Source: Methylococcales bacterium (GTDB lineage: Bacteria; Pseudomonadota; Gammaproteobacteria; Methylococcales; Methylomonadaceae). Taken from it: 64,000 bases of DNA. The stretch is from assembly GCA_028707085.1 (NCBI GenBank), contig JAQTUW010000003.1, forward strand, positions 62,001 to 126,000, written 5' to 3'. Below the pieces are notes generated by a model. The model saw only the letters and a program-made list of their open reading frames with translations, did no database searches and was not told the DNA's origin. Below are positions 1 to 8,527 of this stretch, piece after piece (the first letter of the stretch is position 1; every line of letters begins with the position of its first letter). The translations under genes were made by a program, and so were the position numbers.

Positions 1-441
1 AATAAGGAGGCTTCCGCGCTGAGTTTGCCGGTTTATGCAACTCACAGCCAGAATACCCCGCCTGCCGATAAAAAGCCGGAGAAGATCATGCCGGCCAAAG
101 AGGCTGACAACACGCCGCCGGAAAACAGGCTGATTTGCCAGCCGATTCGCTCCGGCCAGCGAGTCTATGCCCGGGGCGACCTGATTGTTACCGCGACTGT
201 CAGCGCGGGGGCCGAGATCATGGCCGAAGGCAATATCCATATCTACGGCTCGTTGCGAGGCCGTGCGCTGGCCGGTGTCCTGGGAAATGGCGAATGCCGC
301 ATTTTTTGTTCGGATTTACAGGCTGAACTGATATCCATAGCCGGTATTTATCAAATACGCGATGATTTAAGCAGTTATCCTGCTCACAAGCCGGTGCAAA
401 TCAGTCTGGATAATCAGACGCTCATTATTAAAGATATTTAA
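1..441 (+). CDS. minC: Septum site-determining protein MinC (C-terminal part, truncated by window edge)
   Basis: MinC inhibits FtsZ polymerisation and is recruited to the membrane by MinD, so that division occurs at mid-cell. The frame is open from base 1 and ends with TAA at 439-441. About 146 residues are visible, covering the linker and the C-terminal beta-helical MinD-binding domain, with the RSGQRVYARGDL and GNIHIYGSLRGRALAG segments typical of the family. A TTG at position 25 lies inside the gene and is not the real start. minD follows after 21 bp, so the order is minC-minD-minE. The identification is firm; the N-terminal domain lies outside the window. Confidence 0.93.
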   Translation, partial: NKEASALSLPVYATHSQNTPPADKKPEKIMPAKEADNTPPENRLICQPIRSGQRVYARGDLIVTATVSAGAEIMAEGNIHIYGSLRGRALAGVLGNGECRIFCSDLQAELISIAGIYQIRDDLSSYPAHKPVQISLDNQTLIIKDI

Positions 442-462
442 GTTTTTCTTGGAGAAATAGCA

Positions 463-1275
463 TTGGCCAGAATAATCGTAGTAACATCAGGCAAAGGCGG
501 TGTAGGTAAAACTACTACCAGTGCGGCGATCGCAATGGGCCTGGCCAAGCGGGGACACAAAACGGCGGTCATCGATTTCGACGTCGGCTTGCGTAATCTC
601 GACCTGATCATGGGGTGCGAACGCCGGGTAGTCTATGATCTGGTGAATGTCATCAACAACGAAGCCAGCTTGAACCAGGCATTGATCAGGGACAAACGTT
701 GCGATCAGCTATACATCCTTCCCGCCTCGCAAACCCGAGACAAGGACGCCCTGACCACCGACGGCGTCGGCAGGATTCTGGAAGAACTTTCAAAAGAGTT
801 CAAATACATAGTCTGCGACTCGCCGGCAGGCATCGAACGCGGTGCCACCCTTGCCATGTATTTTGCCGACGACGCCTTTGTGGTAACCAATCCCGAAGTT
901 TCATCGGTTCGGGATTCAGACCGGATGCTGGGTATTTTGTCCAGCAAATCACGGCGGGCCGAAAATGGCGAAGAACCGATCAAGGAATATTTATTGCTAT
1001 CAAGATATTCGCCCGACCGGGTTAAATTAGGTGAAATGTTGAGCGTAGACGATGTGCAGGAAATTCTATCCTTGCATCTGCTCGGCGTCATTCCAGAATC
1101 CAAATCGGTTTTGAATGCATCGAACTCGGGCATCCCTGTGATTCTGGACGAACAAAGCGACGCCGGACAAGCGTATGCAGACATCGTCGCCCGCTATCTT
1201 GGCGAATCCAGACCACACCGATTTATTGAAGAAGAGAAAAAGGGTTTGTTTAGTAAACTGTTCGGGAGTAAATGA
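463..1275 (+). CDS. minD: Septum site-determining ATPase MinD
   Basis: MinD is a deviant Walker A (ParA/MinD) ATPase that binds membrane in its ATP form, recruits MinC, and is released by MinE. The 270-residue product opens with a P-loop, GKGGVGKTT, near residues 10-18. It ends in the amphipathic membrane-targeting helix EEEKKGLFSKLFGSK. The start is a TTG at 463 preceded by a GGAG ribosome site about 10 bases upstream. Length and termini match E. coli MinD. The stop overlaps the start of minE, which implies translational coupling. Confidence 0.97.
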   Translation: MARIIVVTSGKGGVGKTTTSAAIAMGLAKRGHKTAVIDFDVGLRNLDLIMGCERRVVYDLVNVINNEASLNQALIRDKRCDQLYILPASQTRDKDALTTDGVGRILEELSKEFKYIVCDSPAGIERGATLAMYFADDAFVVTNPEVSSVRDSDRMLGILSSKSRRAENGEEPIKEYLLLSRYSPDRVKLGEMLSVDDVQEILSLHLLGVIPESKSVLNASNSGIPVILDEQSDAGQAYADIVARYLGESRPHRFIEEEKKGLFSKLFGSK

Positions 1276-1529
1276 TGAGCCTCTTGGATTATTTCAGATC
1301 GTCTAAACCCAACACCGCCTCTCTGGCCAAGGAGCGACTGCAGATTCTGGTCGCGCATGAACGCTCATCCCGCAATCAACCCTCCTATCTGCCAAAATTG
1401 CAACAGGAATTGCTGGAAGTGATACGCAAGTATGTCAATGTCCAGCAGGATGCGATCACAGTCAATTTTGAACAGGATGGAAATCAGGAAACCCTGGAAC
1501 TTAATATTGTATTACCCGATGAGCATTAA
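1275..1529 (+). CDS. minE: Cell division topological specificity factor MinE
   Basis: MinE stimulates the MinD ATPase and drives pole-to-pole oscillation of MinCD. The product is 84 residues, the usual family size, and begins SLLDYFRSSKPNTASLAKERL, with the anti-MinCD helix region following. Two ATG codons stand in tandem at 1272 and 1275. The second is preferred because it lies six bases after GGGAG and forms a TGATG overlap with the minD stop. It is the last gene of the min operon and is followed by a GC-rich hairpin. Confidence 0.95.
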   Translation: MSLLDYFRSSKPNTASLAKERLQILVAHERSSRNQPSYLPKLQQELLEVIRKYVNVQQDAITVNFEQDGNQETLELNIVLPDEH

Positions 1530-1850
1530 TTATAGATACTTGCTGCATATCAATCTTTAGCGCCACCGCTCCCTGCCCTTTCCGGAAAGAGCAGGGTTTA
1601 AAAAAATCCTAAATTTGATATGCGAATACTATAATATACCGTTATCATAAGCGTTTGGTGAAAAGTCCGGAGACCATCCGTTCGTGGTGGGCCGAGTCGA
1701 ACCATGAACGGATGATCCTACGCAACAGGCTGTTGCGGACTGAAACTTCAGCGAGCTTAATATCGTGCGCTTATAGTGACGCACACCCAGTGCGCCGAAC
1801 CTGATCGAACATGAAAGCCCGATTTTTTTGTCAAAATGTGAGGAGTTGAA
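1530..1850. other. Structured 321-bp intergenic region between minE and the winged-helix gene
   Basis: No credible ORF is seen. After the minE terminator there is a TATAAT at 1630-1635. A series of hairpins follows. ATCCGTTCGTGGT (1676-1688) pairs with ACCATGAACGGAT (1701-1713) apart from one G-U pair. CGCAACA/TGTTGCG occupies 1721-1737, and GTGCG/CGCAC lies near 1766-1785. The first hairpin resembles a dispersed palindrome that is common between genes of many proteobacteria (recollection, not searched). The segment could be a repeat insertion, a structured leader of the following gene, or a small RNA. Confidence 0.5.
1571..1600 (+). terminator. Probable terminator after minE
   Basis: CCCTGC at 1571-1576 pairs with GCAGGG at 1591-1596, and an inner CTTTCCGGAAAG strengthens the stem. 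A short TTTA follows. The T-run is weak, so termination efficiency is uncertain. Confidence 0.6.
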
Positions 1851-2048
1851 ATGAGTGAGATAATTGGTGAAGCAGCTGGTAAAATCTGGCAGTATCTGGA
1901 TTCAAACGGCGAGGCCAGCGTAAACAAGGTAACCACCGAAACCGGACTGAACAAGAACGATGTTCAGCGCGGCATAGGCTGGCTGGCCAAAGAAAATAAA
2001 ATCAATATTATGACAAATGGCCGGGTCGAAACCCTTTCCTTAAAATAA
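1851..2048 (+). CDS. Small winged helix-turn-helix protein (DUF2582 family)
   Basis: This 65-residue protein matches the DUF2582 winged-helix family, small stand-alone DNA- or protein-binding domains of unknown role. It reads MSEIIGEAAGKIWQYLD at its start. A helix-turn-helix follows (ASVNKVTTETGLNKNDVQRGIGWLAKE) and then a short beta wing (INIMTNGRVETLSL). The ATG follows a strong GAGGAG site at 7-8 bases. It stands alone after a roughly 200-base structured leader. The fold is a confident call; the biological target is unknown. Confidence 0.8.
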   Translation: MSEIIGEAAGKIWQYLDSNGEASVNKVTTETGLNKNDVQRGIGWLAKENKINIMTNGRVETLSLK

Positions 2049-2278
2049 AGGCCGCGCTTTTCCGCCTGAAGCCTGGGTATCATCCTTAACCCGCGACTTC
2101 GGGCGGGAGTTTCTCAGGCATGCGGCAGCCTTGCCATCATATATCCGGATTCTGGCTGGCCTGAACAGGGGGAGCTTATTCCGGTAAAATTCACTGCTGC
2201 AGCGCATATAATTGTGCTGTTTTTTATTGCAAAGACCAAACACATCTATATTCCATAGACTGGAGATACCCTCTCGAA

Positions 2279-4888
2279 ATGAAAGCCAAAATCGCCACTT
2301 TTTTAACTCTGGTCTTCCTGGTCGCCATAAACCTCGCGATCTGGTCTTATGTGAACAATCCCCTGAAACTGCCATCATGGAGCCAAACCATGATGGGCCT
2401 GACCTACAACTCGCAGCGCCGCGACACCAATCCACTCAAAGGCATCTATCCGACCAAACAGCAGATTGGAGAGGATATGGCGCTTCTGGCGGGCAAAGCC
2501 TATTCGATCCGAACCTATACTTCGCTGGAAGGCATGGAAGTGGTGCCGGAACTGGCCAGCAAATATGGCGAGCATCTGGCGATGGGAGCCTGGATAGACA
2601 ACAATCTTGAAAAAAACCGCCGTGAAATTGAAAGCCTGGTTTTATTGAGTAATCAATACCCCAAGGCTATTGTCCGCGTTCTGGTCGGCAACGAAACCCT
2701 GTTAAGGCAGAACGTCGAAGTTGAACAATTGATCGATTATATCCGGGAAGTCAAAAAACGCACCTGGAAACCGGTAAGTACCGCAGAAAACTGGGACATC
2801 TGGAAAGTGCATCCGGAACTGGCCGCCGAAGTCGATTACATCGCGGTACACATCCTGCCCTACTGGGGCGGCATCGCTCTGGAAGATGCGGTCGATTTTG
2901 TCTTCGACCGCTATCATGAATTGCAGAAGCTCTATCCCGACAAACCGATAGTCATCACCGAGGTTGGCTGGCCGTCGGACGGCCAGCCTTATGGACATGC
3001 GACGGCCTCGCTGGCCAATCAGGCAAAATTCCTGCGGGAGTTTCTCAATCGCGCCACAAATGAAAACCTGATTTATTATGTCGTCGAAGCTTTTGATCAA
3101 CCCTGGAAAATCGAAATCGAAGGCACTGCCGGCGCCTACTGGGGGCTTTTCAATATAGACAGGCAACCAAAATTCCCCATGGAAGGCGATGTCCTGGCGA
3201 ACCCGAGCTGGCAAAACTGGGCAACCGGAGCCGCAATACTGAGTTTCATACTCATGGCGGCGTTTCTGTTTACCCGGAAAAGCCTGAAACTGACCGGCAA
3301 ACTATTTTTCGGCATTGTCGCCAATCTGGCGGCTTCGGTATTATTCTGGTCGGCATCGATTGCCGCAGCCCAGTACCAAACGACTTTCTCCGTGGTATTC
3401 TGGGCCATCCTGCTGATGATGCAGCTCATGGCGATTCTGGTGCTGCTCACCGAAAGCCTGGAAATAGCCGAAGTCATCTGGCATCGAAAAGGCCGCAGAA
3501 CTTTCCAGCCGCTGACCCCGGATCCGGAATTCAGATATCCCAAGGTATCCGTGCATCTGCCTATTCATAACGAACCGCCGGAAATGGTGCGCAAAACCCT
3601 CAACGCATTGGCCAAGGTCGATTACCCGAATCTTGAAGTGCTGGTAATGGATAACAACAGCAAGGATCCGGCAGTCTGGCAGCCCGTCCAGGCCGATTGC
3701 GAAAGGCTAGGCCCGATGTTCCGTTTTTTTCACCTTGATAACTGGCCCGGATACAAGGCGGGAGCCATCAATTTTGCCCTGACCAATACCGCCGAAGACG
3801 CTGAAATCATTGCCGTCATAGACAGCGATTACATTCTCTCCCCCGACTGGCTGAAATCCATGGTGCCTTATTTCGACCGGGAGAATGTCGGCTTTGTTCA
3901 GTCGCCGCAGGATTATCGCGACCTGTATCAGGGTACATTCAAAACAATGTGTTATTGGGAATACGCCGGATTCTTCAATATCGGCATGGTGCAGCGTAAC
4001 GAATATAACGCCATCATTCAGCATGGCACCATGACCATGATCAGAAAATCCGCATTCGATAAAGTCGGCGCCTGGGGCGAGTGGTGTATTTGCGAAGACA
4101 GCGAACTGGGTTTGCGCCTATACGAAGCAGGTTACGATTCGGTTTATTGCAAACAGTCATTTGGCCGTGGCTTGATGCCCGATACATTTTCCGGCTATAT
4201 GACTCAGCGTTTCCGCTGGGTGTATGGTGCCATGCAAATCATCAAACAGCATTGGCGGCATTTTTTACCGAACAAAAATTCGGCGCTCACCTCCGCCCAG
4301 CGCTATTATTTTGTGGCGGGGTGGCTGCCGTGGTTTTCCGATGCGCTGGCATTGCTGTTTACCGTAACCAGCCTGATATTGACAGCATTGCTGGTCGCCG
4401 ATCCCCGTCATAGCGAACTGCCGGTAGACGCCTTCTTGCTGCCAACCATAGGTTTGTTCGCATTTAAAGTGCTGCGCGGCCTCTGGCTGTACAAAGCGCG
4501 CGTGGCCTGCTCGCTGTTTCAGGCCCTGGGCGCGGCGCTGGCCGGATTATCGCTGACGCATACCGTGGCGCGCGGCACCCTGCAAGGTCTGTTTACCTCC
4601 GGCAAACCGTTCATGCGCACCCCCAAATATGAGCAGCAAGGGCCGTTGGTGGCCGGGCTGTTAATTATCTGGCAGGAACTGCTGTTGCTGGTGCTATTGC
4701 TGGCGGGCATTATCGCCATGCAATCCATTGAACATTTCGATAATCTTAGCGGCAGATTATGGATTGCGGTGTTATCGGTGCAATCGGTGCCCTATATCGC
4801 CACGCTGCTGACCATTTTAATCAGCGTGGCGCCCAATTATTTGAAGGGCCATCAATTGTCGGCCGACCAGATGGATAGCGATCAATAG
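2279..4888 (+). CDS. NdvB-like membrane beta-glucan synthase: GH17-like domain fused to GT2 glycosyltransferase
   Basis: The 869-residue protein starts with a membrane anchor (about residues 8-25). A GH17-like transglycosylase domain follows, with candidate acid/base Glu139 in VGNET and nucleophile Glu228 in ITEVGWPS. After further membrane segments comes a processive GT2 domain with HLPIHNEPPE, the VIDSDY DxD-type motif, CEDSELG and QRFRW. The C-terminus has several membrane helices. This architecture and length match Pseudomonas and Azotobacter NdvB-type beta-1,3-glucan synthases, which make periplasmic glucans from UDP-glucose. By analogy the GH17 part would rearrange or cyclise the chain. 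TGGAGAT precedes the ATG. Exact product linkage cannot be read from sequence. Confidence 0.85.
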   Translation: MKAKIATFLTLVFLVAINLAIWSYVNNPLKLPSWSQTMMGLTYNSQRRDTNPLKGIYPTKQQIGEDMALLAGKAYSIRTYTSLEGMEVVPELASKYGEHLAMGAWIDNNLEKNRREIESLVLLSNQYPKAIVRVLVGNETLLRQNVEVEQLIDYIREVKKRTWKPVSTAENWDIWKVHPELAAEVDYIAVHILPYWGGIALEDAVDFVFDRYHELQKLYPDKPIVITEVGWPSDGQPYGHATASLANQAKFLREFLNRATNENLIYYVVEAFDQPWKIEIEGTAGAYWGLFNIDRQPKFPMEGDVLANPSWQNWATGAAILSFILMAAFLFTRKSLKLTGKLFFGIVANLAASVLFWSASIAAAQYQTTFSVVFWAILLMMQLMAILVLLTESLEIAEVIWHRKGRRTFQPLTPDPEFRYPKVSVHLPIHNEPPEMVRKTLNALAKVDYPNLEVLVMDNNSKDPAVWQPVQADCERLGPMFRFFHLDNWPGYKAGAINFALTNTAEDAEIIAVIDSDYILSPDWLKSMVPYFDRENVGFVQSPQDYRDLYQGTFKTMCYWEYAGFFNIGMVQRNEYNAIIQHGTMTMIRKSAFDKVGAWGEWCICEDSELGLRLYEAGYDSVYCKQSFGRGLMPDTFSGYMTQRFRWVYGAMQIIKQHWRHFLPNKNSALTSAQRYYFVAGWLPWFSDALALLFTVTSLILTALLVADPRHSELPVDAFLLPTIGLFAFKVLRGLWLYKARVACSLFQALGAALAGLSLTHTVARGTLQGLFTSGKPFMRTPKYEQQGPLVAGLLIIWQELLLLVLLLAGIIAMQSIEHFDNLSGRLWIAVLSVQSVPYIATLLTILISVAPNYLKGHQLSADQMDSDQ

Positions 4889-5324
4889 CTTTGGGCAAGG
4901 CCGGCCTGGCTTTCGGCCACCCGAAAAACCGGGCCTTTCCGGCAGGCTAAACATCACAGGTGGAGTAATTGCCTTGCCAAAAGCCTCTTTGGCTTACCGG
5001 CCTTTCGGCTTCGCACAAAATACCTGATCGAAAGGCGGTTTTTCGGAACTTTCCCGGCCTCTGGTAAGAACCGGCTATTGAAACTCCGGATTTTCCTGTG
5101 CGATTTTCTTCCTAAAACAGGTTTTTTTTCAAAAAACACCTTGTCAAAAAAACCCTAAAACCCGGAATAGAAGTATTTACCGGAATGCCGCCACGCTGAA
5201 TTGCTAAACAATATCCATTAAAAATCAAATAATTACGGACTCATTAACACAATATTACAACGAACAAGCCGCTTGATCACTTTTGTCATAATATGTTAAC
5301 AGCCGGAGTCAATCTTTTTTTACT
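4889..5324. other. Intergenic region upstream of the cold-shock gene
   Basis: No supported gene is seen in this stretch. Its left part is GC-rich with short inverted repeats just after the glucan synthase stop, probably termination signals. The right part, about 5150-5320, is strongly AT-rich, as expected upstream of a highly expressed cold-shock promoter. Confidence 0.5.
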
Positions 5325-5351
5325 TTGACAACAGCAATTGCTATGTATAAT
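5325..5351 (+). promoter_or_regulatory. Sigma-70-type promoter of the cold-shock gene
   Basis: TTGACA at 5325-5330 and TATAAT at 5346-5351 are both perfect consensus hexamers. The spacer is 15 bp, slightly short. Initiation near 5358 would give an untranslated leader of about 105 bases before the csp start, typical of cold-shock genes whose leaders control translation. Confidence 0.75.
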
Positions 5352-5462
5352 GACACCGATTTAGCAAGGTAATCGTTGTCGCTTTTCCAAGTCTTCCACT
5401 ACCCGCTTTATTCACAACCCCTGTAACACGCCAGAAATGGCTTTTTTAAGCAAGAGAGATTT

Positions 5463-5672
5463 ATGTCAGTACAAGTAGAAGGCAAAGTTAAATGGTTTAA
5501 CGATGAAAAAGGCTTCGGTTTCATCGAGCAAGAAGGCGGCAAAGATGTGTTTGTACACTTCAGCGCCATTAACGGTAGCGGACGTAAAACTCTGAAAGAA
5601 GGGCAACGTGTGACCATGGAAGTAACCACTGGTCAAAAAGGTCCTCAAGCGGAAAACGTTACGCCGTTATAA
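5463..5672 (+). CDS. Cold-shock domain protein (CspA family)
   Basis: This single-stranded nucleic-acid chaperone melts RNA secondary structure at low temperature or during growth transitions. The 69-residue protein is one cold-shock domain, with RNP1 KGFGFI at residues 16-21 and RNP2 VFVHF at 29-33. AAGAGAG lies just upstream of the ATG. It is a single-gene unit with a strong promoter and a long leader, followed by a hairpin. Which Csp paralogue it corresponds to cannot be decided. Confidence 0.95.
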   Translation: MSVQVEGKVKWFNDEKGFGFIEQEGGKDVFVHFSAINGSGRKTLKEGQRVTMEVTTGQKGPQAENVTPL

Positions 5673-5690
5673 GCCCAAGGCGATATATCA

Positions 5691-5725
5691 GGCAGAAAAG
5701 CCGCCTGGATAGGGGCTTTTCTGCC
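5691..5725. terminator. Hairpin between convergent csp and recR
   Basis: GGCAGAAAAGCC (5691-5702) and GGCTTTTCTGCC (5714-5725) form a perfect 12-bp stem with an 11-base loop. It lies between convergent genes and probably stops transcription from either side. No long T-run follows. Confidence 0.6.
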
Positions 5726-5761
5726 GAGAAGCACCCCTCCGTCATTCTAGCGTGGCTGGCG

Positions 5762-6358
5762 CTAAAATTCCGTGCGGCCGTTAAACGCATGGGAGAGGGT
5801 GTTACGGTCAATGAATTCAAGCTCGCCGCCCATCGGTATGCCATACGCGATGCGGGTAGCGCGAATATTGAATTTTGCGGCAATCTCGCCCAGAAAATGC
5901 GCCGTAGCCTGGCCTTCCACCGTGGAGTTGGTCGCCAGAATCATTTCGCTTATCCGGCCTTCAAGCATATGCTGCTCCAGACGGCTTATTCCAAGCTGGT
6001 CGGGACCAACACCATCCAGGGGCGACAATCTACCGTGCAGAACAAAATACCTGCCCTTGTAGGTGGTGGCCTGCTCAATAGTCCAGGCGTCGGCCGGGCT
6101 TTCAACCACGCATAGCAGGGATGCGTCCCGCCCGGAATCGCTGCAGATTTCACATAGCCCGGCTTCAGTAAAGGTACGACATTCCCGGCAATGACCAATG
6201 TCCAGCATGGCTTGCGCCAGAACGCGACTTAGACGGCTGGCGCCGTCGCGGTTACGCTGTAATAAATGAAAGGCCATGCGTTGCGCCGATTTCGGGCCAA
6301 CCCCCGGCAAACAGCACAGGCATTGAATCAATTCTTTTAGCAGGCCCTGGTTTTGCAT
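5762..6358 (-). CDS. recR: Recombination mediator protein RecR
   Basis: RecR works with RecF and RecO to load RecA onto SSB-coated single-stranded DNA during gap repair. The 198-residue product has the helix-hairpin-helix region CCLPGVGPKSAQRMAFHLL, then a four-cysteine zinc finger (CRECRTF...CEIC). A Toprim domain follows (CVVESPADAWTIEQ) and the C-terminal Walker-like ATRIAYGIPMGGELEF. It lies 2 bp after ybaB and downstream of dnaX, the standard dnaX-ybaB-recR operon. Confidence 0.97.
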   Translation of the reverse strand: MQNQGLLKELIQCLCCLPGVGPKSAQRMAFHLLQRNRDGASRLSRVLAQAMLDIGHCRECRTFTEAGLCEICSDSGRDASLLCVVESPADAWTIEQATTYKGRYFVLHGRLSPLDGVGPDQLGISRLEQHMLEGRISEMILATNSTVEGQATAHFLGEIAAKFNIRATRIAYGIPMGGELEFIDRNTLSHAFNGRTEF

Positions 6359-6360
6359 GT

Positions 6361-6684
6361 CTAGAAAGGCATCTGAAAACCGGGGGGAATGGGGATGCCG
6401 GCAGTTACATCAGCCATTTTCTCCTTTTTCATTTTGCCGACCTTGTGCACCGCGTCATTAATCGCCGCCGCCACCAGATCTTCCAGCATGTCCTTATCCT
6501 CGTCCAATAGCGATGGATCGATACTGACTTTGCGGACTTCACGTTTGCCGGTCATCAGAATGGTGATCAGTCCACCACCCGATTCGCCCTGTATTTCGAT
6601 GTTTGCCAGTTCTTCCTGAGCTTTTTTGAAATTATCCTGCATTTTTTGGGCTTGCTGCATAATACCCGCCAGTGCGTTTTTCAT
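6361..6684 (-). CDS. ybaB: YbaB/EbfC family nucleoid-associated protein
   Basis: YbaB/EbfC proteins are small dimeric DNA-binding proteins. The 107-residue sequence begins with a helix containing [20 protein letters not shown] and ends in the proline-rich [12 protein letters not shown] typical of the family. The ATG follows TAGGAG. It sits between dnaX and recR, its normal place, and is almost certainly cotranscribed with both. Confidence 0.95.
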   Translation of the reverse strand: MKNALAGIMQQAQKMQDNFKKAQEELANIEIQGESGGGLITILMTGKREVRKVSIDPSLLDEDKDMLEDLVAAAINDAVHKVGKMKKEKMADVTAGIPIPPGFQMPF

Positions 6685-6698
6685 ATTTTCTCCTACGT

Positions 6699-8276
6699 CT
6701 AATTAAGTGGCTCAATACTGCCAGGTAGAATTCTGGCGCTAAAAGTTTCTTTCAGGGCCTGTACTGTCATGTCGTTATTAATATGATCAATAGCCGCCTG
6801 CTGCCTGTCTTCCTGCACCTTCCGCATTTCGATCGCCGGCGTCATCTGCGCCGTCTCCCGCTGCGTAATAACCAGCTTGACGGCCTTGCCGTAATAAGCT
6901 TGCAGGGCGTCACGCAAATTGTCTTCGGCTTTATTGCCAATCCGTTGAAACGCCGGATCCAGTATCAACTGGCAGCTATCGTCCTCCATACCGGCAAGCA
7001 CACAGTTATTCGCCAGTTCCCGAGCTCTACCGACCAGATTTAAAGCGGCAATAATTTCCTGCCAGTCCGCGGGCTTTGCTTCACCCGGCCGAGCAGTTTT
7101 TTTTTGTTCCAGTGGTGGCGACTGATGATACGCCACTCCCGGTTTCGGCGCCGCTGTTCTGACCGGCGGCAGAATCTTTGCCTCGCTGTCCACGGTTTGC
7201 GGGCGGAACGCCAGCATTCTGAGCATCACCATTTCAAAACCGCTACGTGGATCGGGCGCCATGTCCAGATCTCTTTGCCCAATCAGACCGATCTGATAAA
7301 AAAGTTGCACGTCTTCCGCCAAAAACGCTTGCGCCAGATCAGCGATAAAATCCCTGTCGAATTCGGGATCGACAAACTCAGGCAATTGCTGGGTGACGGC
7401 GATACGGTGCAGAATTCGCAAGATCTGCTGTAAAATATCGGCAAAATCTGGGGTTAATTCGGCAATATCCGAAATTTTCGCCAAAAGCCCTCTGCCATCG
7501 CCGGCAGCCAGGGCGTGTAAAATATCATCTATCGGCTGTTGCGCAACCGTACCCAGCATACCTGTCACCGCAGCCAGATTGACGCTGCCGCTACCGTAGA
7601 CTATAGCCTGATCAAGCAGACTCAAGGCGTCGCGCAGGCTGCCATCAGCCGCCCGGGCCAGCAGCTTGACGGCCTGATCTTCGAAGCCGATATCTTCCTG
7701 TTTCAGAATAAACTGTATCTGTGCGGCAATCTGGCCGGGCAATAACCGTTTAAGATTGTATTGCAGGCAGCGCGACAGAACCGTCACCGGAATTTTATGC
7801 GGATCGGTGGTCGCCAGCAAAAACTTCACATGGGCCGGCGGTTCTTCCAGGGTCTTTAACAAAGCATTGAAACTATGCCCGGACAGCATGTGCACTTCAT
7901 CGATCAGATACACCTTGTACCGACCCTGACTGGGCGCATACTGAACATTGTCCAGCAGATCGCGGGTATCTTCAACCTTGGTACGCGAGGCGGCGTCCAC
8001 CTCAATCAGATCCATGAAACGGCCCTGTTCAAAATCCCGGCAAACCCGGCATTGGCCGCATGGATTGTAATCTATTAAATTTTCACAATTGATGGCTTTG
8101 GCTAAAATGCGGGCGACAGTGGTTTTGCCCACGCCGCGCGTGCCCGTGAATAAATAGGCATGGTGTAGCCTATCATGCTGCAAAGCGTGAATAAGGGATT
8201 GACTGACGTGTTCCTGACCGACAAGCTGCTTGAAATTGCTTGGACGCCATTTCCTGGCAAGAACCTGATAAGCCAT
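6699..8276 (-). CDS. dnaX: DNA polymerase III subunit tau (and probably gamma), DnaX
   Basis: DnaX is the AAA+ clamp-loader subunit that organises the replisome. The start at 8276 gives [15 protein letters not shown], the conserved N-terminus. The frame is open 183 bp further upstream, but that extension would run through the 4.5S RNA gene and is rejected. Visible motifs are the P-loop GTRGVGKTT, the zinc cysteines CGQCRVC, the Walker B LIDEVHML, and LSRC. The full product has 525 residues, shorter than E. coli tau (643). A run of nine A residues near codon 390 could yield a gamma-like product by slippage (see findings). Confidence 0.95.
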   Translation of the reverse strand: MAYQVLARKWRPSNFKQLVGQEHVSQSLIHALQHDRLHHAYLFTGTRGVGKTTVARILAKAINCENLIDYNPCGQCRVCRDFEQGRFMDLIEVDAASRTKVEDTRDLLDNVQYAPSQGRYKVYLIDEVHMLSGHSFNALLKTLEEPPAHVKFLLATTDPHKIPVTVLSRCLQYNLKRLLPGQIAAQIQFILKQEDIGFEDQAVKLLARAADGSLRDALSLLDQAIVYGSGSVNLAAVTGMLGTVAQQPIDDILHALAAGDGRGLLAKISDIAELTPDFADILQQILRILHRIAVTQQLPEFVDPEFDRDFIADLAQAFLAEDVQLFYQIGLIGQRDLDMAPDPRSGFEMVMLRMLAFRPQTVDSEAKILPPVRTAAPKPGVAYHQSPPLEQKKTARPGEAKPADWQEIIAALNLVGRARELANNCVLAGMEDDSCQLILDPAFQRIGNKAEDNLRDALQAYYGKAVKLVITQRETAQMTPAIEMRKVQEDRQQAAIDHINNDMTVQALKETFSARILPGSIEPLN

Positions 8277-8304
8277 AGCGACAAGGATAGGAAAGCGTTT
8301 GGGC

Positions 8305-8414
8305 GGATACTGCGCCAGCCACATCCCGGCACACGAATCTGCTGCTACCGTTGCTCCCTTCCGGACCTGGCGGGGTTTACAGCGTATCGTTGCGAGAGAA
8401 CCGACACAGTACCC
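8305..8414 (-). ncRNA. ffs: 4.5S signal recognition particle RNA
   Basis: This is the RNA scaffold of the bacterial SRP, which binds Ffh and targets membrane proteins to FtsY. The minus strand holds the highly conserved apical sequence CAGGTCCGGAAGGGAGCA (reverse complement of about 8352-8371) and then GTGTGCCGGGATGTGGC. The ends pair over 14 bp: GGGTACTGTGTCGG at the 5' end against CTGGCGCAGTATCC at the 3' end, allowing G-U pairs. This sets the boundaries used. It lies just upstream of dnaX. Confidence 0.95.
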
Positions 8415-8527
8415 ATAAAAACACCGGCTAATGGCCGATGGGTTGGCAATTATGCTCAAATTTTTCTATTTAAGCAAATTAAAATTCATGTTCCGATCCT
8501 GCCGGCTGGTATTCGCGCTTCCCGCCA

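Noticed and set aside
1651..1740. tRNA-like gene
   Set aside because: The hairpins do not form a cloverleaf and there is no GTTCRA T-loop or CCA-type acceptor stem.
8277..8459. Upstream extension of the dnaX frame (61 extra codons)
   Set aside because: It would read straight through the 4.5S RNA gene, and the conserved DnaX N-terminus begins at 8276.
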